In this document: piece after piece, positions 33,302 to 40,610 of the stretch
Numbering within the stretch: position 1 is the first letter of the stretch
Layout of the letters: every line of letters begins with the position of its first letter
Origin: Aeromonas rivipollensis
Lineage (GTDB): Bacteria > Pseudomonadota > Gammaproteobacteria > Enterobacterales > Aeromonadaceae
Assembly (NCBI RefSeq): GCF_037811135.1
Contig: NZ_CP149130.1
Coordinates: forward strand, 1,670,501-1,734,500
Direction: 5' to 3'
DNA length: 64,000 bases
Notes under the pieces: model-generated
Seen by the model: the letters and a program-made list of their open reading frames with translations, nothing else
What the model was told of the DNA's origin: nothing
Database searches by the model: none
Translations under genes and position numbers: made by a program

Positions 33302-34341
33302 GAAAGCGCCGCCCACAGCGCCATACCTCGCCGATGACGGCGACCCAGAAACCCGGCGAGGCCATCGAGGCGTTCAGCTTTGGCGAGCCGGTGCCCGTCT
33401 TATCGCAACGGGAAGTGTTCGACTACCTGGAGGCCATGCACAACGGCCGCTGGTACGAGCCGCCGCTATCCCTCAATGGGCTGTCCCGGGTCTATCGGGC
33501 CGGGGTGCACCATGCCTCGGCCATCCAGGTGAAGCGCAACATCCTGCGCTCCTGCTTCATCCCGCATCCGAAATTGAGCTTGGCCGCCTTCACCGGCTTG
33601 GTGCTGGACTACCTCATCTTCGGCAACGGCTATCTGCAGGCGGTGCAGAACAGGCTCGGCGGGGTGCTGCGCTATGACCACCTGCGCGCCAAGTACACTC
33701 GGCGCGCGCTGGATCTGAACCAGTATTGGTGGATTGCCCAACCCGGCCAGGAGCAGACGCTGCCCGCAGGCCGGGTGGGCCACGTGATGGAGGCCGACAT
33801 CAACCAGGAGATCTACGGCATCCCCGACTACGTGGGCGGGCTGAACTCCACCCTGCTCAACGAGTCGGCCACCCTGTTCCGCCGCCGCTACTACGAGAAC
33901 GGCAGCCACGCGGGCTTCATCATGCACATCACCGACGCGGTGCAGAACGAGGGGGACATCGCCAAGCTCAAAGAAGCCCTGCGCCAGAGCAAGGGCCCCG
34001 GCAACTTCCGCAACCTCTTGCTCTACACCCCGGGCGGCAGCAAGGACGGGGTCAAGCTGATCCCGGTGGCCGAGGTAGCAGCCAAGGATGACTTCCTCAG
34101 CATCAAGAACGTGAGCCGGGATGACCAGCTGGCCAGCCACCGGGTGCCGCCCCAGCTGATGGGGGTCATGCCCAACAGTACCGGCGGCTTTGGCGATGTG
34201 ACCAAGGCCGCCCAGGTGTTCGACATCAACGAGATAGACAGCATCAAGGCCAGCTTGCTGGCGCTCAATGACTGGGCGGGGGATGAGATCATCCGGTTCA
34301 ATCCCTACCGACTGTCAGATCTGACAGGGCAAGCGGCATAG
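33298..34341 (+). CDS. Q: Portal protein Q
   Basis: 347 residues (P2 gpQ 344). Contains EAFSFGEPVPVLSQREVFDY, NGRWYEPPLS and NESATLFRRRYYENGSHAGF, close to P2 gpQ. It forms the portal ring and lies next to cos as in P2. Start overlaps P stop as ATGA. Confidence 0.95.
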   Translation: MRKRRPQRHTSPMTATQKPGEAIEAFSFGEPVPVLSQREVFDYLEAMHNGRWYEPPLSLNGLSRVYRAGVHHASAIQVKRNILRSCFIPHPKLSLAAFTGLVLDYLIFGNGYLQAVQNRLGGVLRYDHLRAKYTRRALDLNQYWWIAQPGQEQTLPAGRVGHVMEADINQEIYGIPDYVGGLNSTLLNESATLFRRRYYENGSHAGFIMHITDAVQNEGDIAKLKEALRQSKGPGNFRNLLLYTPGGSKDGVKLIPVAEVAAKDDFLSIKNVSRDDQLASHRVPPQLMGVMPNSTGGFGDVTKAAQVFDINEIDSIKASLLALNDWAGDEIIRFNPYRLSDLTGQAA

Positions 34342-34398
34342 GCGAGGCTAGAGTTACACCGAGCGCCTGGAGTTTGTGTGCGCCTTATGGCTTAAGAA

Positions 34399-34428
34399 AA
34401 GCCCCCTCATCTGAGGGGGCTTAGTTTT
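34399..34428 (+). terminator. Terminator after P-Q
   Basis: Stem AAGCCCCCTCA / TGAGGGGGCTT with a 2-base loop followed by AGTTTT, 57 bases after the Q stop. Confidence 0.85.
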
Positions 34429-34565
34429 GTCTCTCATCTGACGGTCTGAGCGCTCCGTCACTGCATCGACCCGCTTACCACGCCCGACATATTCTCTGAT
34501 CCTCGAGCACCAGCCCAGAGCAGCAGGCACCGCCTGCCGAGCCCTGCCAGCACCGCTGGCGCGCA

Positions 34566-34584
34566 ATCGGGACCCCGCCTCGCC
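34566..34584 (-). other. cos: cos site (cohesive-end packaging site)
   Basis: On the minus strand 34584 to 34573 reads GGCGAGGCGGGG, the first 12 bases of the known P2 19-base cohesive end, pointing towards the 3' end of Q as in P2. By analogy the cohesive end would be the 19 bases marked. The rest of the 419-base gap 34342-34760 contains only the Q terminator and GC-rich inverted sequences probably used by terminase; no gene is seen. Confidence 0.8.
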
Positions 34585-34760
34585 TGCCCGCTTTATGTGT
34601 CGATTTCCATGCGGGTGAACGACTGGGGGTGGGTGATTCTTCCCCGCGCCAGCGCTGGCCGCGCGCGGGATAGCGGATCCTTATTGCGATCCTTCACTTT
34701 CCGTCAGATCCTTTCACTCTCCGCGCGTGGGATGGCACTGTTCCACCTTGCTCTTTCAAC

Positions 34761-36665
34761 TCACTGATAAGCGCACCTGGAAGCTTTGATATAAAAATCT
34801 GGCTTGCCTTGGAGTTGTTCAGGGTATTTGCTAGCCAACTGATGATGCCAGTAGGGGGCCATCATCTCTTGGTGAGGTGACTTGGGGCCCAGTGTCACAT
34901 GTTTGACCGGGGCAAGGTGGTTGGTGCGGTGCAGTTCCAGATAGAGTCGGGGAGGGATGCTTTTTATCAAGTCAGGTGCTTGAATCTGAATTTCTTTGGC
35001 GCCGTATTCCAGATGGGTGACGATAACGCGGTGTTCTTTCTCTGCTTCATAATCCGCATCTTTGAGCAGATAGGGTAATGGTCCCAACAGCCACGACAGG
35101 TCCTGAAGTTTTTCTTTATCTGGGGTGGTACCCATAAAGTTGTTGACCTCGGTCTTTAGCTCATCGAACAACTGCTTGAGAGGCTCATCTTCATCTTCGC
35201 CATGAATCTCCATCTCACCTTTGATATACACGACTCGATAGAACGCCGCGCTCTCTTGAGGTGATTTTCCCGAATTTAGAAACGCTTGATTCTTGGCATC
35301 TTGGGGGGCATCACCTGGTTTTTTTGACAACAGGTCGAACTCAAAGAAGTTATCGGTATTAAAGGTAATGGCACAGCCGCAGGCATCTTCCTTTTGATGG
35401 TCTTTGCTGTAAAACCGCCACATATTCAGGCTGTCTTCCTCTGGTAGAAAGCATCCGACAAAGGCTGGTTTGCTCTCAACCGGTGTATGGCCAAGATAGT
35501 GCCAGAGCAGCTTACCTTCATTGGGGTCATTGAGCGCATTGATATGTCCCAGTCGTAGAGGGCTTTGCTCCAGTAACAGCGCATTGCCCACCTGCAGCGA
35601 GGTGTAGTGGGTCATGGTAAGCCCTGCTTTGACTTTCAGCTCGGCTAGGATGCGTTCCCGTATGTTGGTTATCTGGGGTGAACGTGCATGGCGCTTAGCT
35701 TGGTCTTGAAGTTCAATGGCTTGAAAACGGATCTGGGGTGGGGTATTTCGGGTAGCTTTGCGAAAAAGGGCTTGTGCCTTTGCATAGCTCTGAATAACAC
35801 CATCTCCATTCATATACATCTGACCAAGATTGATGGTGCCCTGTCCATCTCCTCCCTTGCTAGCCTTGCGAAACCACTCAATCGCCGTGCGATAGTTTTG
35901 CTCTACCCCTCGACCCTCAGTGTATATAACCCCCATGTTACACTGGGCCCGTGCGTTCCCTTCTTCGGTGCCCTTGAGGTACATCTCGATCGCCTTGCTA
36001 TAGCTCTGTTCTACCCCTCGGCCTTCATCGTACATCCATCCAAGATTACATTGGGCATCAGAATCCCCTTTTTCTGCGGCTTTGCGATAATACTCGAAAG
36101 CCTTGCTGTCGCTTTGTCCTACCCCACAGCCTTGTTCGTACATAAGTCCTATAATGAACTGGGCTTTAACATCCCCTTGTTCGGCGGCTTTGAGGTACCA
36201 CTTGAAAGCCTTGATATCGCTTTGCTCTACGCCTATTCCCTTCCAGTACATTATTCCCAAATTATATTGTGCATCAGCGTCCCCTTGTTCGGCGGCTTTG
36301 AGATACCACTTGAAAGCCTTGATATCGCTTTGCTTGACGCCTTCTCCCTTCCGGCACATCGCCCCCATATTGAACTGGGCAGATGCGTGTCCTTGTTTGG
36401 CTGCTTTGTAATACCATTTGGCAGCAGTGTGAGCGCTTTTTGTGACCCCTTGGCCATCCTCGTACATAACTCCCAGATTGAACTGTGCATCTGAATGGCC
36501 TTGTTCAGCAGCCCTCTGATACCACAAAAGTGCTTGGCTATCATTCTGTTCAATGCCTTGTCCAAAATCGTATCGTTCGCCCAGGTGAAATTGTGCCACA
36601 GCATCTCCACCCTCGGCGGCTTTTCTCAATGCGGTGATAACTTTTGGTAGCTCAGACTTACCCAT
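34761..36665 (-). CDS. Sel1-repeat protein with DUF2971-type C-terminus (prophage cargo)
   Basis: 634 residues. Residues about 15-305 are eight 36-residue Sel1 repeats (pattern AQFNLGVMYEDGQGV..A..WY.KAAEQGD). From about 350 the pattern MTHYTSLQVGNALLLEQSPL, INALNDPNEGKLL and SLNMWRFYS matches the DUF2971 family. Two neighbouring repeats are almost identical at DNA level (around 36179 and 36287, 108 bases apart), showing recent duplication. It lies beside cos on the side where P2 carries tin and old. A defence role is inferred from this position; Sel1 repeats are usually protein-binding. Confidence 0.8.
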   Translation of the reverse strand: MGKSELPKVITALRKAAEGGDAVAQFHLGERYDFGQGIEQNDSQALLWYQRAAEQGHSDAQFNLGVMYEDGQGVTKSAHTAAKWYYKAAKQGHASAQFNMGAMCRKGEGVKQSDIKAFKWYLKAAEQGDADAQYNLGIMYWKGIGVEQSDIKAFKWYLKAAEQGDVKAQFIIGLMYEQGCGVGQSDSKAFEYYRKAAEKGDSDAQCNLGWMYDEGRGVEQSYSKAIEMYLKGTEEGNARAQCNMGVIYTEGRGVEQNYRTAIEWFRKASKGGDGQGTINLGQMYMNGDGVIQSYAKAQALFRKATRNTPPQIRFQAIELQDQAKRHARSPQITNIRERILAELKVKAGLTMTHYTSLQVGNALLLEQSPLRLGHINALNDPNEGKLLWHYLGHTPVESKPAFVGCFLPEEDSLNMWRFYSKDHQKEDACGCAITFNTDNFFEFDLLSKKPGDAPQDAKNQAFLNSGKSPQESAAFYRVVYIKGEMEIHGEDEDEPLKQLFDELKTEVNNFMGTTPDKEKLQDLSWLLGPLPYLLKDADYEAEKEHRVIVTHLEYGAKEIQIQAPDLIKSIPPRLYLELHRTNHLAPVKHVTLGPKSPHQEMMAPYWHHQLASKYPEQLQGKPDFYIKASRCAYQ

Positions 36666-36846
36666 ATTCCATTACCCATGCTTTGTTGTTATATCAACTC
36701 ACACCGATTTTCATATGCGGAACTTTATCCGCAACCCATTGAAAATGACGTACTTATTCTAAGTGCTAATATCTTGCCCTATGCCTAATAAATTGTCGAT
36801 TAAAGGGGGCCAGGGCCCCCAAGAATTTCACTGATGATGCTCACAA

Positions 36847-37407
36847 TTACCAACTTTTTGCCATCGGCAGTCGGTGCAGGTGGGGGATCAACCTGTTCCA
36901 GTCGCGGTCGCCGTGGGGGGAGCTCTGAATATGGCGGGTCTTGTCGGCCAGGATGTGCTGGGCGGCGGCCAGGGTCATTGGGTATTCGTGAATGATGGAG
37001 TAGTAGGTGCCTGCTTCGCGGTGTTCGGCGATATCGAGCAGGGGGTAGATGGCCTTGGCGGCGATCATCATCCGGTCGGCGGCGCGCCAGAGCCACGCCA
37101 GTGAATGCAGCTCGTCATCGGTCAGGGTGGTGAGGGGCTGCGGGTGAGCGGCGGTCTCCCAGTCCAGCGCATCGAGCACCCAGAGGCGAAACTCTTTGGC
37201 GAGCGCCGTGCGGGAGAACATGGCGATCAGATGGGCGCCGCGCAGTGAGAAGATCCGAACCGGGATCGGCATAGGATTTCCCGGGACGGTCAAATTGATC
37301 GTCCCGGTCATGCAGGGGGTAAATTCGTCCGCATTACGGCGGTAGATGCGGCTCACGGCATCGTCGTTGGCATAGCCAAGGGCTGGGGCGATCTGGGTAG
37401 CGGTCAG
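36847..37407 (-). pseudogene. 5'-truncated phage antirepressor (P22 AR/BRO-N-like)
   Basis: The frame is open from just after an in-frame TAG (37408-37410) and the first residues, LTATQIAPALGYANDDAVSR, are the middle of a BRO-N/antirepressor N-terminal domain, so the true start is missing. GIFs of the family continue: RNADEFTPCMT and IFSLRGAHLIAMFSRTALAK. The last 95 residues resemble those of the Rha protein at 22660. Translation from an internal GTG at 37356 is possible but would give an incomplete domain. Probably a remnant after a deletion that also removed its leader. Confidence 0.75.
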
Positions 37408-37415
37408 CTAGGGTT

Positions 37416-37566
37416 GCCCGTGCAATATCGCGCAACACAGCACGACCAGCAACACCCAATCAGCCCAATAAGGCGGGGTAAGCCACAATCACCCCGCCCA
37501 GCAGCACAACACCGGCGGCAGGGTAACGGTTCTACGAAGGAAAGGGGACGTCTGTTTAACAGAGGA
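37416..37566 (-). ncRNA. Second C4-like antisense RNA block (orphan copy)
   Basis: Related to 23551-23678 in order and sequence: shares TATCGCGCAAC, CAGGGTA.CG.TT and the GGGGA.GTCTGTTT motif. On the minus strand it contains GTGTTGTGC, which would pair perfectly with GCACAACAC in the leader of the Rha operon. It also has GTTAC, pairing with GTAGC there with one G-U pair. Its own target leader is deleted. Confidence 0.5.
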
Positions 37567-37598
37567 ATAAATGTAGGTATTAGCGCGAGAAATTATGG

Positions 37599-37871
37599 TT
37601 AAAGTGCATTGGGTTGAAGGTAGGCACCTAACCCCATGAAAACAGCGACAGCAGCATTCTTGACCCAACGCAAATTCTTGGTTTTTCGTCTATGAATCAT
37701 AGGCTTTTCCCCTTCATTTGGTGTTTTCTGAATAGTTGCTTTTGTTTCTCCCTTACGGGCAATTGTCAAAGTTTTAGGAAGCTTATCGCTCCCGGACAAA
37801 CATGCTTCTGCGCTTAGATACGAGTTCTCGTACGTCAGGCAAATGCTGCTATCACCTTCATGCCAATGCAC
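37599..37871 (-). CDS. Small hypothetical protein
   Basis: 90 residues from a GTG start; no ribosome site or family seen. A hydrophobic stretch lies near the C-terminus (VKNAAVAVFMGLGAYL). An internal ATG (MIHRRKTKNLRW) would give a 33-residue basic, single-segment peptide. It occupies the same position relative to the C4-like block as the membrane protein at 23719 does to the first block. Weakly supported. Confidence 0.3.
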   Translation of the reverse strand: MHWHEGDSSICLTYENSYLSAEACLSGSDKLPKTLTIARKGETKATIQKTPNEGEKPMIHRRKTKNLRWVKNAAVAVFMGLGAYLQPNAL

Positions 37872-38032
37872 TCTAGCTCATCGACTCAATGTCAATTAAG
37901 TTTCGTATGGTGCCATAATTTTTGCTCAATTTCAACAACAGATGTTAGATAGATGAAGCGCTGATTCAGGTGCACAAGAATGTGGCGACGGAGCCAAACG
38001 CCGAACGGTGATCCTCTCTGAGCTGCTTGTTA

Positions 38033-38052
38033 TACTGTGTTTTTATACAGCA
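38033..38052 (+). promoter_or_regulatory. LexA (SOS) box upstream of umuDC
   Basis: TACTGTGTTTTTATACAGCA, close to the E. coli consensus with both CTGT/ACAG half-sites intact. Ends 16 bases before the umuD start. Confidence 0.9.
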
Positions 38053-38067
38053 AGCCGAGATGCCCAC

Positions 38068-38490
38068 ATGTTTGCTCAACCCACCCCAGATGCTCCCTTG
38101 CTGGAGCTGCCCCTGTTTCTCTCCCCGGTGGCCTGCGGCTTTCCGTCGCCGGCGCAGGACTACACCGAGCAGACCATCGACCTCAATCAGTTGTGCGTGG
38201 CGCACCCGGCGGCCACCTACTTTGTGCGGGCGGCCGGTGACAGCATGGTCGACCACGGGATCCGCGATGGCGACCTGCTGGTCGTCGACCGCAGCCGCAA
38301 GGCGCGCCACGGCAGCGTGGTGGTCGCCGCGGTGGATGGCGAGTTCACGGTGAAGAAACTGCAGCTTGAGCCCACCGTCGCCTTGCTCCCTGGCAACCGG
38401 TCCTATCGCCCCATCCATTTCAACGATGGGCAGGAGCTGGAAATCTTCGGTGTAGTGGCCTTTGTCGTGCATCAGGTGGATAGCCCATGA
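38068..38490 (+). CDS. umuD: UmuD-like SOS mutagenesis protein (S24 peptidase)
   Basis: 140 residues from the ATG at 38068. The self-cleavage site [10 protein letters not shown], catalytic Ser in [15 protein letters not shown] and Lys in DGEFTVKKL are intact. After SOS induction it is cleaved to UmuD', which works with UmuC as DNA polymerase V. It sits inside the prophage between the cos-flank cargo and the replication region, so it is phage cargo. Overlaps umuC by four bases. Confidence 0.95.
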   Translation: MFAQPTPDAPLLELPLFLSPVACGFPSPAQDYTEQTIDLNQLCVAHPAATYFVRAAGDSMVDHGIRDGDLLVVDRSRKARHGSVVVAAVDGEFTVKKLQLEPTVALLPGNRSYRPIHFNDGQELEIFGVVAFVVHQVDSP

Positions 38491-39794
38491 ACAAACGTTG
38501 CGCCGTTGCCCTGGTCGACGTGAACAACTTCTACGCCAGTTGCGAGCGACTGTTTCGCCCCGACTTGAAGGGGCGACCTATCGTGGTGCTTTCCAACAAC
38601 GATGGCTGCGTGGTGGCCCGTTCGGCCGAGGCGAAGGCGCTCGGCATCAAGATGGGGGGGCCTTACTTCCAGATCCGCCAGTTCTTCGAGGCCATGGGCG
38701 GGGTCTGGTTTTCCAGCAACTACGCGCTCTATGGCGACATGTCGAACCGGGTGATGACCATTCTGGAGGGGATGGCCCCAGCGGTGGAGGTCTACAGCAT
38801 CGACGAGGCCTTCATCGAACTGAGCGAGTCCTGGGCGGGCGATCTGGTGGCCTATGGCCGCCAAGTCCGCGAGCGGGTGCAGCAGTGGACCGGGCTGACC
38901 GTGGGGGTCGGCATCGGCCCCACCAAGACGCTCGCGAAATTGGCGAACTACGCCGCCAAGAAGTGGCCCGCCACCGGTGGCGTGGTGGATCTGCGGGATG
39001 AAGGGCGGCGCGCTCGGCTCATGGCGATCACCCCGGTGGACGAGATATGGGGCATTGGCCGGCGGCTGTCGGCCAAGCTGGAGACCCAGGGCATCAAGAC
39101 CGTGGCCGACCTGGTCGCCGCTGACCCCAAGGCCCTGCGGCGCCGCTATGGCGTGGTGGTCGAGCGCACGGTGCAGGAGCTGTGGGGGATCCCCTGCGCC
39201 GAGCTGGAACAGGAGGCCCAGGCTAAGCAGCAGATCATCTGCTCGCGCTCGTTTGGGGAGCGCATCACCCAGATCGGCCCCATGCACCAGGCGCTGGCCG
39301 GCTACATGGAACGGGCCGCCGAGAAGCTGCGGGGGGAGGGGATGTGCTGCCGGCATGTGACCCTGTTCATTCGCACCAGCCCGTTCAGCGATCGGGAGCC
39401 CTATTACGGCAACCAGGTGAGCACCAAGCTGGCCATGCCCACTAATGACACACGGGCCCTGTTGGCCTTGATCCCGGAACTCCTCCCCCGCATCTGGCGC
39501 GATGAGCAGCGATACCAGAAAGGGGGCGTCATGCTGGCCGACTTCACCCCCGCCAACATGCAGCAGGGCGACCTGTTCGCCGCACAGCAGCAATCCCCGC
39601 GCAGCGAGGCGCTGATGCAGGTCATCGACAAGATCAACCAAGGGCGGTTGGGGAAGGTCTACTTCGCGGCCCGTGGCCGCGACACCCGGGAGTGGATGAT
39701 GAAGCGGGAGCAGTTAAGCCCCCGCTATACCACTGAGCTCAGCGAGCTGCCGGTGGCTGGAGCTGCCGGTGGCTGGAGCGGCCAAAAAGGCTAG
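38487..39794 (+). CDS. umuC: UmuC-like Y-family DNA polymerase
   Basis: 435 residues (E. coli UmuC 422). The catalytic motifs [16 protein letters not shown] and SIDEAFIEL are present, followed by helix-hairpin-helix [17 protein letters not shown]. It performs translesion synthesis with UmuD'. Controlled with umuD by the LexA box. Confidence 0.95.
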   Translation: MNKRCAVALVDVNNFYASCERLFRPDLKGRPIVVLSNNDGCVVARSAEAKALGIKMGGPYFQIRQFFEAMGGVWFSSNYALYGDMSNRVMTILEGMAPAVEVYSIDEAFIELSESWAGDLVAYGRQVRERVQQWTGLTVGVGIGPTKTLAKLANYAAKKWPATGGVVDLRDEGRRARLMAITPVDEIWGIGRRLSAKLETQGIKTVADLVAADPKALRRRYGVVVERTVQELWGIPCAELEQEAQAKQQIICSRSFGERITQIGPMHQALAGYMERAAEKLRGEGMCCRHVTLFIRTSPFSDREPYYGNQVSTKLAMPTNDTRALLALIPELLPRIWRDEQRYQKGGVMLADFTPANMQQGDLFAAQQQSPRSEALMQVIDKINQGRLGKVYFAARGRDTREWMMKREQLSPRYTTELSELPVAGAAGGWSGQKG

Positions 39795-39899
39795 ATCAGT
39801 CTTGCGGAGCAGTAAGAGAGCAAACACTGATGGACTGGAATATGGGCCCTAAAGGCTCCAGAATAACTGTGCTGCGCAATTCAAATTTGATTGCTGAAT

Positions 39900-40139
39900 T
39901 TAGATTTTGAAATTCCCGTTACTGACGTCATTCTCGATCGAACGTGCCATGTCTTTGAGGAAACCATCTTGAGAAACAGGTGCTTTGTTGTAGTCCGCAA
40001 CTGTTTCATTATCCGCCTTGTAGGGAATGCCGACCATTTCCCCATTAGCGAATGCGGCTACAAAGTGCTCGGAACCATCATTGTAATATCGAACTTCGTG
40101 ATCAACGCCATTATGTGTGAATCTATGTATAGTCGTCAT
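39900..40139 (-). CDS. Small hypothetical protein of the replication region
   Basis: 79 residues from the ATG at 40139 (MTTIHRFTHNGVDHEVRYYN), chosen because GAGGA lies 6-10 bases upstream; an ATG at 40151 in the same frame lacks one. Acidic to neutral, soluble. Family unknown. Downstream end of the early leftward operon or its own unit. Confidence 0.6.
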   Translation of the reverse strand: MTTIHRFTHNGVDHEVRYYNDGSEHFVAAFANGEMVGIPYKADNETVADYNKAPVSQDGFLKDMARSIENDVSNGNFKI

Positions 40140-40271
40140 ATTAGTCCTCATACTAAGTGTTTATCTTAATGAAAAAGAAGTTTAAAAAGGGCTGCAACGA
40201 TAGGCTCCTAGTGAGGCTTTCCTCCATATAATAAACCTCACCTTGTGATCTGAATCACGATTTTTGCTAAC

Positions 40272-40610
40272 TCACCACCATTTGTCTTCATCCACTTTTT
40301 GCCAGATGGCGCGTTTGAACTCCGCATCGCTCAGATTACCTTGGCTCATCGGGGGTTCATCAATCCAGCGAGTCAACGCACTGAGCTCATCATAGGGAAC
40401 CACAGGGGAGTGATGGGCACCCGGTGAGGTTTGGTGATGCTGTCTTTGGAGCAGGACTGCCGCATAGGCACGCTCACCAGGCGTGAGCATGTTAAGCCAG
40501 GTATCAATCTCATGTTGAGGCCAATACCGTTCCAGGATGAGCCTGCAGCGCTTCTCGATGGCTTCGCTGCCATGTAGCTGGGGTGTGTAGGACGTTTGCT
40601 TATTGCTCAT
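40272..40610 (-). CDS. Hypothetical protein following gpA
   Basis: 112 residues, soluble, ending IWQKVDEDKWW. Its start overlaps the gpA stop by 11 bases, so it belongs to the early operon. An inverted repeat GTGAGG / CCTCAC (40211-40241) lies downstream. Family not recognised. Confidence 0.65.
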   Translation of the reverse strand: MSNKQTSYTPQLHGSEAIEKRCRLILERYWPQHEIDTWLNMLTPGERAYAAVLLQRQHHQTSPGAHHSPVVPYDELSALTRWIDEPPMSQGNLSDAEFKRAIWQKVDEDKWW

